Shown piece after piece: positions 1 to 10,084 of a stretch of DNA of 64,000 nt (its first letter is position 1; every line of letters starts with the position of its first letter). The notes under the pieces were generated by a model. That model had not been told where the DNA came from, ran no database searches, and was given only the letters and a program-made list of their open reading frames with translations. A program made the translations under genes and the position numbers. The DNA lies in the NCBI GenBank assembly GCA_027563935.2, contig CM050449.1, positions 84,971,178-85,035,177 of the forward strand, in the 5' to 3' direction. This DNA is from Costus lasius. Lineage: Eukaryota; Streptophyta; Magnoliopsida; Zingiberales; Costaceae.

Positions 1-755
1 GGCACCTTTGCTTCATTATGGAAGTAAAGGGCGCCTCCCCCTCTCTTCCTAGGATGGAACGCATGCCTCTATGGCATTGCTTGAGGCGCAAGGCAAGGCC
101 TTGGCGCACAAGGAAAGGCGTGGGAACAAAAGGTAAGGTTGAATGAGAATTATAGAAATGTCTTGGAGACTTTCCTTATCTCAAACCTCCTCATCCTAGC
201 CCTACACTTGTCATGATCCTAGCCATTACCCTAACCGCCTCTTGCCCTATAAATATGACCCTAGTCACCCCCTCTTGTGAGGAATTAATCCTTGAAGGCG
301 TGAACACAAGGAGAGGGGCGAGTGCTTGGAGCAAGGGCGCATCTTCCATAACCGCAAGCCTCTTCCTCCTTTCCTCTTGGCGCAAGGAGATCTAGGGCTT
401 GGCGGCTTGGGCGGTTTTCTTTCTTCTCTTGGCGCATCATCTCTCTTGGTGGCGCAAGTGAAGTAGAGTATCTCCCTAAGGCTTGGATCTTCTTCCCGAG
501 GCTAGCACCGGGCGTGGAAGAAGAGAACTCAAGAGATCCGTGTGTGCGAGACTGTAGAGGGCGAACACTTGGGCGCCTTCATCGACATCGCTCTACATTG
601 CTCTTAAGGTATTTCCTAACTCATCGTGTCGACTCCCTTGCTTGCGATCTTCACTGGGTTTTTGGGACTGGCCTGTTTCGGGGACATTCTTCCGCTGCGA
701 AAAATGTATGTCCATAACTCTGAAAATTGTAAAATGTCCCCGGGGTTTCCCAACA
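1..755 (-). mobile_element. Partial LTR (element X), cut by window edge
   Basis: The sequence ends at 755 with ...TTTCCCAACA, so the minus strand begins TGTTGGGAAACCCC, an LTR-type terminus. The Athila-like RT frame of element B reads cleanly up to 756 and is lost exactly there, which places the insertion boundary. GCAGCGGAAG about 60 bases in is common near the 5' end of plant copia LTRs, so I infer a minus-strand copia element. The rest lies left of the window, so the target duplication cannot be checked. No credible coding region is present. Confidence 0.6.
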
Positions 756-1169
756 CATAGGTGCCGTAGGGACATGTGAAAGTTGTTCGCTCTTGGTCAT
801 CCAGATGGATAGGGATTTGGAAGAAACCTGAAAATCCATCCAAGAAACAAAAGTAAGAATTATGAGCTAATCTGTTTCACATCTGATTAATGAAGGGAAG
901 AGGGAAATGATCTTTTCTCGTTGCTGAGTTCAACTTCCTGTAATCAATGCACATCCTGTATCCTATAACCGTGCGTGTCAGTATCAGTTCATCTACCTCA
1001 GTTTTTATCACCATGACGCCTTCCTTTTTGGGTACCACATGTACCAGACTCACCCAAGAACTATCTGAAATCGGGTAGATCATGCCAGCATCTAACAATT
1101 TAAGTACCTCCTTCTTTACTACTTCTTTCAAGTGCGGGTTGAGTCAGCATTGGAATTCCATAGAGGGCT
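756..1169 (-). pseudogene. Gypsy RT fragment of element B (second part)
   Basis: The minus strand encodes the RT N-terminal half typical of Athila: a KEVLKLLDAGMIYP-like stretch, a VPKK segment, the MCIDYRKLN core, and the LDGFSGF motif that carries the first catalytic aspartate. It stops at CPYGT where element X begins, so the YxDD catalytic box and all downstream domains are absent. A TGA interrupts the frame just after the element 1 insertion, in place of an arginine codon of the family, and a second TGA lies between INQM and NRLA. Read through element 1, it continues the frame at 10085-10240. Role when intact: copying genomic RNA into cDNA in the virus-like particle. Confidence 0.85.
1165..1169. 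repeat. Target site duplication GGGCT of copia element 1
   Basis: GGGCT lies immediately left of the element and again at 10085-10089 immediately right. This is the 5-bp duplication expected from copia integrase. It confirms both element ends and the insertion point in B's RT codons. Confidence 0.95.
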
Positions 1170-2853
1170 TGAAAGTCCCTAAAGGGGGCGAAACCCTAAA
1201 GCATGCGCATATAAAAACTTGCATGAGCGGAATCTAGGTTTTCCTAGGATCGCATGTATGAACATAGATCAACTTAAAGATTTGTATAGATCAAGAAGGG
1301 GATCATACCTTTGCCATTGCTTGGATGGCGACTTGGAAGCAAGAGGGCGAGCGGCTCTCCTCCAAAGGTGATGCACACAAGGTGATTGATCGCCTACTCC
1401 TTGTCGATCCTTGTGCTAGCAAGGCTCCAAGGTGTCCTTTTGTGTGGAAGAGAAGAGATGTCTTTTCTTGGCTAACCGGATCTCCTCCTTGGCGTGAAGA
1501 GTCACCACACCAGAGAGAGACGTCGAGAGGAAGAGGCGTGAGAGAAGAATAGCACCACACCCACGAATGTAGAGGCGTTTACTAATTTGGAAAGCATGAC
1601 TTCCAAAAATAGTAAGCCACTAACATCATGCGTTCATGCATTCACTCCAAGTGAACGATCGCATATTCCTCTCCCATTGAACCATGCGCTCACTATGATG
1701 AGCCGGTTCAATTACATTTGGTTCAAAGACCAAATCAAACCAAGCATTGGTCTAGATCATATTAAACCATAAGGTTCAAGATCTAACCATTCATCTCTTG
1801 ATGCTCTTGATCTCACCGATCTAGCATCAATTCTCTCGATCGAAGCTTACCGATCTCAAGCCCTAATCAATCAAACATGATCAGACCAGATCTCACTTAC
1901 AATCAGAGTTTAAATCCCTTTAAACTGAACCAAAACAATTCAGTCCACACGATCTGACTTAAGTAAGCTATATCATCAAATTGTGCGACCCTAAGGGTTT
2001 CCTTTAAATGTCGGTAACGATAACTCGCATTATCACGATCAGTGAGGGGTATCTAGCAACACATCACTGTCTCCCGATATAAAGGAAAGAGTCTTCCAAG
2101 ACTACACCCAAACCACAGCACAAGTGTGAACCCAAGTCACTTGACATACGTGTTTCCTTTGCCACTGGACGTTCTTATTGGACAAGCGTGTCAAGCCTGT
2201 AATTCCAATATGATGAGAATGATTAGATCAGACGAAACATAGTCATCTGGGTATGGCCATACACTTTCTCAATCATCTCATCCAGGGGGCCCCTATAGAA
2301 CATCGCACTCCAAACAAGGAGACGGCAATCCTATATCTATCACTAGTGCCCTAACATGACTCATGCTCATTATCCAAGATAGTCTATAACCATTATGTTT
2401 CAAATGATATTGAACTACCTCAAAACAATGCCAATCATCATTTAGAAACACAAGTGATCTCAAGTCAGAGGAAATATGCCACTTGTTTGCATATAAGGAT
2501 TATTCACATTGTGACAAGCAATTGAATATCCTAAGTAGGGTCTGTCCAGTACATCCAATGTACCCATGAGTCTACATCTTATTCCATGCTCGAAGCATCC
2601 TATAAGATTAGAACACATATTAGTCTCAATCATATCAAGGCTGTCTCATGTTCACCAAGATATCTCGACTAAGGACAATACTGCATGTCAGGCAAGCTGA
2701 ACAGCATTGAGACATTATTCAGAAGTATACATATTGCAGCAGATACTGTAACAACCTGAATAACAACCATTGCCTTTATAAACATAGAGTTTATACATGA
2801 TACTGATATAATCCCAAGGCCTCAAACATTAGCCTTAAGGGCATACCCCAACA
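1170..2853 (-). repeat. 3' LTR of copia element 1
   Basis: 1684 bp. On the plus strand it starts TGAAAGTCCC and ends GGGCATACCCCAACA. It matches 8401-10084 throughout with scattered single-base differences. Apparent small ORFs inside (for example around 1303-1560) recur in the partner LTR and are not genes. From about 1790 rightward it is also closely similar to element 2's LTR, while the first 600 or so bases are not. Confidence 0.95.
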
Positions 2854-2868
2854 ATCTCCCACTTGCAC
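2854..2868 (-). other. Polypurine tract of copia element 1
   Basis: The minus strand reads AAGTGGGAGAT directly before the LTR start TGTTGGGG. This is the expected primer for plus-strand DNA synthesis. The gag-pol stop codon lies only a few bases upstream. Confidence 0.85.
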
Positions 2869-2873
2869 TTAAT

Positions 2874-5800
2874 CTAATGGTTGAGAAATCTCACACCCAT
2901 ATTGTTACAGTGCTTCTCATGCTTCTGCTGCGCCAGAGGCTTTGTAAGCGGGTCAGCTAGATTGTCATCTGTATGAACCTTACAGATTTTGATCTCGCCA
3001 CGATCAATGATCTCCCGGATCAAGTGAAACCTTCTCTGTATGTGCTTGGACTTCTGGTGCGACCGTGGTTCCTTTGCTTGTGCTATAGCTCCAGTGTTAT
3101 CACAGAAGATAACCAAAGGATCTGCACTCGAAGGAACAACACCAAGTTCCTGAACGAACTTACGAATCCACACTGCCTCCTTGGATGCTTCTGAGGCTGC
3201 AACATACTCGGCTTCTGTTGTGGAATCAGCAACAATTGACTGTTTGAAACTTTTCCACACCACTGCTCCTCCATTCAAGCTAAAAATATAGCCTGATTGC
3301 GATCGGAAATCATCCTGGTCAGATTGGAACGAAGCGTCAGTATATCCTTCAATACTGAGTTCTTCCTGACCTCCATATATCAAGAACATATCTTTGGTCC
3401 TCCGAAGATATTTCAAAATGTTCTTGACCGCAATCCAGTGTGCCTGCCCTGGATTACTTTGGAATCGACTGGTCACGCTTAACCCGTAAGCGACGTCTGG
3501 GCGAGTACACAACATCGCATACATAATGGACCCAATAGCCGAAGCATAAGGCGTATTGTCCATTTCATCTTTCTCAGTCTGTGTTTGTGGACACTGACTC
3601 TTTGAAAGATTCAGACCATGTCTGACTGGAAGATATCCTCTTTTAGAATTTTCTAAATGGAATCTCTCCAGGACTTTATCGATGTAAGTACTCTGGCACA
3701 GCCTGAGAAGCCTCTTAGATCTATCTCTGTAGATCTTCACACCTAATACATAGGCTGCTTCTCCTAAATCTTTCATCTGGAAACATTTTCTTAACCATGC
3801 TTTAACCGCATGTAGTTCAAGAATATCGTTTCCAATGATTAAGATATCATCGACGTAGAGGACTAGGAAAGTAATCACGCTCCCACTAAACCTCTTATAT
3901 ACACACGGGTCATCTTCATTCTTGATAAAACCAAACTTACAGATTGATTCATCAAAACGAATATTCCAGCTTCTTGATGCTTGTTTAAGTCCATAAATGG
4001 ACTTCTTTAATTTGCATATTTTATGACGATCTGATGGATTAGTGAAACCTTCAGGTTGTGTCATATACACACCCTCTTCTAGTTTTCCATTAAGGAAAGC
4101 GGTCTTCACATCCATTTGCCAGATCTCATAATCATAATATGCCGCTATCGCAAGAATAATCCGAATAGACTTGAACATAGCTACAGGAGAGAAAGTTTCA
4201 TCATAATCTATCCCGTAGATTTGTTTGAAACCTTTCGCAACTAGCCTGCCTTTATAGGTAACCACGTTACCATCCATGTCTATCTTCTTCTTGAAGATCC
4301 ACTTACAGCCTATAGGGATTACTCCCCGAGGCGGATCAACCAAATCCCAAACTTGGTTATCTGACATGGAGTCCATCTCGGCTCGCATAGCTTCAAGCCA
4401 TCTCGCTGATTCCGGTCCACTGACCGCATCCGCATAAGTGAGGGGTTCATCATCAATGATGTAGACTCCGTCATAGCGCTTAGGCTGTCGACGGATCCTT
4501 CCCGATCTACGCGGTTCCCGTGATATCTGAGCCTCAGGTTGCTCAGTAACCTGATCTATTGGCTCAGGCTCATCCAACTGTGCTTGACTACTTTGTCCTT
4601 CTTCTGGATTCTCATCCAGCTTTATTTCTCTCCCACTGGCTTCTTGTAGAAGAAATTCTTTCTCAAGAAAAATAGCCGTTCGAGCAACAAATACTTTGTT
4701 CTCTTTGGGATCATAGAAATAATAACCCTTTGTTTCTTTAGGGTAACTGACAAAGATACATTTCTCAGATCTGCTCTCCAGTTTCCCAGAGGCGAGCTTT
4801 TTGACATAAGCTTCGCAACCCCAGATCTTAATAAATGTTAAGCTCGGCTGTTTCCCATACCATAACTCATATGGAGTCTTTGAAACGGCCTTGGATGGCA
4901 CTCGGTTTAGTACCTTTGCAGCTGTTTCCAGTGCAAATCCCCAAAAGGAGTAAGGTAGAGTAGCCTGACTCATCATAGAACGAACCATATCCAGTAAGGT
5001 TCTATTTCTCCTCTCGGACACACCATTCCATTGCGGTGTTCCTGGCGGAGTGAGCTGTGAGATAATCCCACACTCCTTCAGATAGTCAGTAAACTCATGA
5101 CTCAAGTATTCTCCACCTCGATCTGAATGAAGTGCCTTGATATTTCGGCCTAGCTGATTTTGTACTTCATTTTTGAACTCTTTGAACTTGTCAAAAGATT
5201 TACTCTTATGTCTCATTAGATAGACATAACCATACCTACTGAAATCATCAGTAAAGGTAATGAAGTATGAATAGCCACCTCTGGCATGTTTACTAAATGG
5301 CCCACACACATCACTGTGAATGAGGTCAAGTAAACCTGAAGCCCTTTGACCTTTGTTGGAAAAAGGAGACTTCGTCATTTTACCCAATAAACAAGCTTTG
5401 CATGTATCAAGCTCCTCATAGGAGAATGATCCCAGCAGTCCATGATCATGCAACCGCTTAATGCGCTTCTTGTTAATATGGCCTAAACGACTATGCCATA
5501 GCAAGGTGCTGTCATCAGCATACTTGGCTTTCTTAATATCAATTTGTTGTATTGAAAATTCCATGTCCAACATGAATAACCCATTGTTAATTGACCCAGT
5601 AGCATAAACAATATTATCAAAAGAAATATAACACTTTGAAATCTTGCATTCAAAGGAAAACCCTTTCCTGACAAGAGCAGGAATAGAGATAATATTCTTA
5701 GTTATGCTCGGCACAAAATAACAATTGTCCAGTTCTAATACAAGACCAGATGGTAAAGAGATGTGATATTCTCCTACAGCAACAGCAGCAACCCGTGCCC

Positions 5801-6755
5801 CGTTTCCTACTCGTAGGTCCACCTCATGCTGTCCCACCTGTCTTCTTCTCTTGAGTTCCTGTACATTTGAACAAATGTGAACTCCACATGCAGTGTCCAA
5901 CACCCATGAAATAGAAGAAGAAACCATGACTTCTGTCACGAAAATACCTGAGCCAGAAGCGAAAGGGTTGCTTCCCTTCTTATCTCCTTGGAGCGCTTTA
6001 CAGTCCTTTTTCCAGTGACCCAGCTGGCCATAATGGAAACATCTGTATTCCTTCGACCGCTTTACCTTTTGTTTCAGAGCCTTGTTGTAGCTCTTGACAG
6101 GGGCTTTGCCCTTCTTCCCCTTCTTCTTGTTCCTATGAGGAACCATTAGGACAGAGGATGAAGGCGTTCCCTTCTCACGAGACTGAGTCTGCTCTGTAGT
6201 CAAGAGCATGTTCAGTAACTCTGCCGGCGTACAGTCGATCTTGTTCATATTAAAATTAATGATGAATGGATCGAAAGAGGCCGGGAGAGACTGCAGGATG
6301 ATGTCTACAACAAGCTCCTGATTGATGGTGTGTCCCAGTTTCTCTAGAGCCTCCTTGTACCCAATCATCTTGAGTACGTGAGCTCCCACTGGACTCCCTT
6401 CAGTCAGTTTGCTCTGAAAGAAAAGTTTAGTCAAGTTATAGCGTTCAGTCCTTGCCTGTGCAGCATACAGCATCTTGAGATTTGCTATAATTTCAATAGC
6501 AGATAAATCTTCATGCTGACGCTGAAGCTGTGGCGTCATAGACGCTAGCATAAGGCAAGCGACATCAATGCTATCATTGACATGCTTTTCATAAGCTTCC
6601 CGAACCGCCCTTGCGGCGTTCGCAGCGGGTTGAGGCGGTATAGCCATCTCGAGGACATACAGTTTCCTCTCAGCCTTAAGAACAATCTTAAGGTGTCCAT
6701 ACCAGTCTGAGAAGTTTGGCCCAGCAAACTTCTCCCTTTCCAGTAGGGATCGCAC
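2874..6755 (-). CDS. Copia gag-pol polyprotein (element 1), no canonical ATG
   Basis: One open frame of about 1293 codons. Domains in order: gag (about residues 1-230), zinc knuckle near 235-255, aspartic protease with WVLDTAC near 280, integrase with an HHCC zinc finger (HSRLGH...CKAC) and D-D-E residues in HSDVCGP, HSDRGGEY and NGVSERR, RT with QMDVKTAFLNG and YVDDIL, and RNase H with YTDASF, TTEAEY and CDNTGA. Length and order fit Ty1/copia. Two oddities: the zinc knuckle reads CFHY where element 2 has CFHC, losing a metal ligand, and the start codon present in element 2 (MSFNV) is ACA here. The frame upstream reaches a TAG without an ATG, and 6755 is only a GTG. The first in-frame ATG is about 37 codons inside gag. 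Lineage within copia not assigned. Confidence 0.93.
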   Translation of the reverse strand: MRSLLEREKFAGPNFSDWYGHLKIVLKAERKLYVLEMAIPPQPAANAARAVREAYEKHVNDSIDVACLMLASMTPQLQRQHEDLSAIEIIANLKMLYAAQARTERYNLTKLFFQSKLTEGSPVGAHVLKMIGYKEALEKLGHTINQELVVDIILQSLPASFDPFIINFNMNKIDCTPAELLNMLLTTEQTQSREKGTPSSSVLMVPHRNKKKGKKGKAPVKSYNKALKQKVKRSKEYRCFHYGQLGHWKKDCKALQGDKKGSNPFASGSGIFVTEVMVSSSISWVLDTACGVHICSNVQELKRRRQVGQHEVDLRVGNGARVAAVAVGEYHISLPSGLVLELDNCYFVPSITKNIISIPALVRKGFSFECKISKCYISFDNIVYATGSINNGLFMLDMEFSIQQIDIKKAKYADDSTLLWHSRLGHINKKRIKRLHDHGLLGSFSYEELDTCKACLLGKMTKSPFSNKGQRASGLLDLIHSDVCGPFSKHARGGYSYFITFTDDFSRYGYVYLMRHKSKSFDKFKEFKNEVQNQLGRNIKALHSDRGGEYLSHEFTDYLKECGIISQLTPPGTPQWNGVSERRNRTLLDMVRSMMSQATLPYSFWGFALETAAKVLNRVPSKAVSKTPYELWYGKQPSLTFIKIWGCEAYVKKLASGKLESRSEKCIFVSYPKETKGYYFYDPKENKVFVARTAIFLEKEFLLQEASGREIKLDENPEEGQSSQAQLDEPEPIDQVTEQPEAQISREPRRSGRIRRQPKRYDGVYIIDDEPLTYADAVSGPESARWLEAMRAEMDSMSDNQVWDLVDPPRGVIPIGCKWIFKKKIDMDGNVVTYKGRLVAKGFKQIYGIDYDETFSPVAMFKSIRIILAIAAYYDYEIWQMDVKTAFLNGKLEEGVYMTQPEGFTNPSDRHKICKLKKSIYGLKQASRSWNIRFDESICKFGFIKNEDDPCVYKRFSGSVITFLVLYVDDILIIGNDILELHAVKAWLRKCFQMKDLGEAAYVLGVKIYRDRSKRLLRLCQSTYIDKVLERFHLENSKRGYLPVRHGLNLSKSQCPQTQTEKDEMDNTPYASAIGSIMYAMLCTRPDVAYGLSVTSRFQSNPGQAHWIAVKNILKYLRRTKDMFLIYGGQEELSIEGYTDASFQSDQDDFRSQSGYIFSLNGGAVVWKSFKQSIVADSTTEAEYVAASEASKEAVWIRKFVQELGVVPSSADPLVIFCDNTGAIAQAKEPRSHQKSKHIQRRFHLIREIIDRGEIKICKVHTDDNLADPLTKPLAQQKHEKHCNNMGVRFLNH

Positions 6756-7075
6756 ATTGAACGCTGTGGTGTTCGTTGCTGCAGGAATCTACAACAATGC
6801 AAGAACAGCAAGGTCAGTATCAATGTTAGAATCAATTCAGGACTTAAGAATGATTCTTTTCTCACTATTTTATCTGACTGAAAAATCCAGTAAAACAGTC
6901 CGAAAGAGTGAAACTCTTTTAGTGAGATGGGATCCAGATTTCATACTTGGTCTCCGCGTCCCGCTCAGGCGAGATAAGATGCACAGAGAGTACAAGCACT
7001 AATTTTTGGTAGGCAATCCCTGCCAATCGCCAACCCGTGCGATTCCCCTTCATCTGGGCAATCCAGCAGACTGTG

Positions 7076-7304
7076 CCAACTGAGTTGGTACAACACAGTC
7101 TCTGATCCCACAGATGGCTGCCTCCATATAGCTACCATATGCTCAATATGTAGCCTACATGGTCAAGCTGACCCGACCTACTCCCTGGACCACCAGGTGC
7201 TATGCTGAGCAACGAGAAGCGATAAATTCCTTCTCTGTAACACGCAGGTGTAATCACACACCGTCTGAAGATAGATGGGCGTGCCCACTGAGTGGGTACA
7301 ACAC
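7076..7304 (-). promoter_or_regulatory. Duplicated palindromic leader motif (candidate RNA hairpins)
   Basis: Two copies about 208 bp apart. On the transcript strand they read TTGTACCAACTCAGTTGG (7076-7094) and TTGTACCCACTCAGTGGG (7284-7302). Each is a near-perfect palindrome around ACTCAGT. The A:T pair of one stem is C:G in the other, a compensatory difference. Both copies are kept in element 2. A role in RNA dimerisation or packaging is my inference. Confidence 0.5.
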
Positions 7305-7450
7305 GGCCCCAACGATAGTTAGAACAGTGAGGTTTCGCGTCAGAAGGCTATCGTGCTTGATATTTAACGTTGGATTTTAACGGTCCTTTTATCTTCTTAC
7401 TATCATTCAAATCCTATGGTGATAGCAGAAGAATAGATCAACAGGTAAAA

Positions 7451-7519
7451 TGCGCCTGTCCTAGAGTCGAACCCTAGACCTCCCACTGGTGAAGTCACTT
7501 GCTGCATGCGCCTCTGCCA
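7451..7519 (-). repeat. tRNA-related (SINE-like) block in the leader
   Basis: On the minus strand TGGCAGAGGCGC (7508-7519) resembles a Pol III A box, and GGTTCGACTC (7464-7473) resembles a B box, about 45 bases apart, with GTGGGAGGTCTAGG between. This is the layout of a tRNA-derived SINE head. Element 2 carries a different sequence here with a weaker similar pattern. No poly-A tail or clear target duplication is visible, so it may be only a remnant. Confidence 0.35.
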
Positions 7520-8386
7520 TGTGTGCTCTGTGCTCATGTCTGATTAAAATACAATTTAATCTATCTAGACATGATTGACTCGCAGGTCAATTACACTTTA
7601 TAAATTAATTAAAATGTGATGCGCAGATCACAATAATAATTTACAATATACATCCAGGCACGCAGGCCCCAGCACAGCACACATTAAATTAGGGCAGCCC
7701 ACATAAGATTAAATAGACATTCATTCATGTTATACAAACATCATGTGATCCAATCAAGAAAATAAAATTTTCGAAAAACCCATTGGCTTCATTTTATTTC
7801 CTTATGTGCCCTACTACCTTACAACGGTCCATTAATAGGGATCCACTCATTAAACCTAGTCAGACCCACTGCCCTTGCATGCACCAAGTCATAACCGACT
7901 TGAGTCGACCTCATGGTCAACAATGCATGCGTTAAGGGCTGAACGTCCCTCATGAGTTCTGGCAAGCGGGTGTGACCCCGGGCCTTAATCATGAGCGTTC
8001 ATCGGTTGTCTCAATCAGACATCGCTACACGCCTTTCAGCAGTCGACCTATAGCCACCTCATGCTTGCGCATAGGTGCCATCTGGTCGACCCATCTAGGC
8101 TGTCAGATAGTCTGATCAGACTGTTGGGTCTAGACTGGACGATGACTTCAACCCTAATAACCCGTCTAAGCTTTTGAAGTAGGCGCTTAGATCTAATGAG
8201 GGGCGCGCAAGTAATGTTTTGAGAAAAAACTACAACAAGCGCCAACTATATACATGCGCCAATGTAAAGCATACATCATATTTACGCATGATCATCTATC
8301 ATGTGTTTTCGCATGTCATTTAGATCTACTAATAAGCGCAAACAAGGATCACAATAAGCAATCATATGAATCATACAAGGAACCAG

Positions 8387-8398
8387 GCTCTGATACCA
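8387..8398 (-). other. Primer binding site, initiator-Met tRNA (element 1)
   Basis: The minus strand reads TGGTATCAGAGC two bases inside the 5' LTR. This is the standard plant copia primer site complementary to the 3' end of initiator-Met tRNA. Confidence 0.95.
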
Positions 8399-8400
8399 AT

Positions 8401-10084
8401 TGAAAGTCCCTAAAGGGGGCGAAACCCTAAAGCATGCGCATATAAAAACTTGCATGAGCGGAATCTAGGGTTTCCTAGGATCGCATGTATGAACATAGAT
8501 CAACTTAAAGATTTGTATAGATCAAGAAGGGGATCATACCATTGCCATTGCTTGGATGGCGACTTGGAAGCAAGAGGGCGAGCGGCTCTCCTCCAAAGGT
8601 GACGCACACAAGGTGATTGATCGCCTACTCCTTGTCGATCCTTGTGCTAGCAAGGCTCCAAGGTGTCCTTTTGTGTGGAAGAGAAGAGATGTCTTTTCTT
8701 GGCTAACCGGATCTCCTCCTTGGCGTGAAGACTCACCACACGAGAGAGAGACATCGAGAGGAAGAGGCGTGAGAGAAGAATAGCACCACACCCACGAATG
8801 TAGAGGCATTTACTAATTTGGAAAGCATGACTTCCAAAAATAGTAAGCCACTAACATCATGCGTTCATGCGTTCACTCCAAGTGAACGATCGCATATTCC
8901 TCTCCCATTGAACCATGCGCTCACTATGATGAGCCGGTTCAATTACATTTGGTTCAAAGACCAAATCAAACCAAGCATTGGTCTAGATCATATTAAACCA
9001 TAAGGTTCAAGATCTAACCATTCATCTCTTGATGCTCTTGATCTCACCGATCTAGCATCAATTCTCTCGATCGAAGCTTACCGATCTCAAGCCCTAATCA
9101 ATCAAACATGATCAGACCAGATCTCACTTACAATCAGAGTTTAAATCCCTTTAAACTGAACCAAAACAATTCAGTCCACACGATCTGACTTAAGTAAGCT
9201 ATATCATCAAATTGTGCGACCCTAAGGGTTTCCTTTAAATGTCGGTAACGATAACTCACATTATCACGATCAGTGAGGGGTATCTAGCAACACATCACTG
9301 TCTCCCGATATAAAGGAAAGAGTCTTCCAAGACTACACCCAAACCACAGCACAAGTGTGAACCCAAGTCACTTGACATACGTGTTTCCTTTGCCACTGGA
9401 CGTTCTTATTGGACAAGCGTGTCAAGCCTGTAATTCCAATATGATGAGAATGATTAGATCAGACGAAACATAGTCATCTGGGTATGGCCATACACTTTCT
9501 CAATCATCTCATCCAGGGGGCCCCTATAGAACATCGCACTCCAAACAAGGAGACGGCAATCCTATATCTATCACTAGTGCCCTAACATGACTCATGCTCA
9601 TTATCCAAGATAGTCTATAACCATTATGTTTCAAATGATATTGAACTACCTCAAAACAATGCCAAACATCATTTAGAAACACAAGTGATCTCAAGTCAGA
9701 GGAAATATGCCACTTGTTTGCATATAAGGATTATTCACATTGTGACAAGCAATTGAATATCCTAAGTAGGGTCTGTCCAGTACATCCAATGTACCCATGA
9801 GTCTACATCTTATTCCATGCTCGAAGCATCCTATAAGATTAGAACACATATTAGTCTCAATCATATCAAGGCTGTCTCATGTTCACCAAGATATCTCGAC
9901 TAAGGACAATACTGCATGTCAGGCAAGCTGAACAGCATTGAGACATTATTCAGAAGTATACATATTGCAGCAGATACTGTAACAACCTGAATAACAACCA
10001 TTGCCTTTATAAACATAGAGTTTATACATGATACTGATATAATCCCAAGGCCTCAAACATTAGCCTTAAGGGCATACCCCAACA
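8401..10084 (-). repeat. 5' LTR of copia element 1
   Basis: 1684 bp, the same length as the partner LTR and about 99.4 percent identical by eye. It drives minus-strand transcription. The TATA box lies only about 75 bp from the LTR's 5' end, so U3 is short and most of the LTR is transcribed R-U5. Confidence 0.95.
10003..10014 (-). promoter_or_regulatory. TATA box of copia element 1 LTR
   Basis: The minus strand reads GTTTATAAAGGC, a strong TATA match. The same motif occurs in element 2's LTR (29311-29322) at the same place. Confidence 0.6.

Larger units (their letters stand above)
6756..8386 (-). other. 5' leader of copia element 1
   Basis: About 1.6 kb between primer site and gag with no long reading frame. 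It aligns with the leader of element 2 (25876-27642) except around 7430-7520. It holds a duplicated palindromic motif (7076-7096, 7284-7304) and a tRNA-like block (7451-7519). Packaging and dimerisation signals are expected in such leaders; the assignment of function is inference. Confidence 0.7.
1170..10084 (-). mobile_element. Copia element 1, complete, minus strand
   Basis: 8915 bp, bounded by two 1684-bp LTRs and GGGCT duplications. In transcript order: 5' LTR (8401-10084), initiator-Met primer site, a 1.65-kb leader, one open gag-pol frame, polypurine tract, 3' LTR (1170-2853). I count about ten LTR-LTR differences by eye (about 0.6 percent), so the insertion is recent. Element 2 belongs to the same family. 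The ATG used by element 2 is absent here and one zinc-knuckle cysteine is lost, so autonomous activity is doubtful despite the long open frame. Confidence 0.95.

Noticed and set aside
1303..1560. Small ORFs inside copia LTRs (also 8534-8809 and 20412-20756)
   Set aside because: They recur in both LTRs of each pair, lie on either strand and resemble no protein family.
8387..8398. A tRNA gene at the TGGTATCAGAGC sites
   Set aside because: Only the 12-base primer complement is present; there is no cloverleaf.
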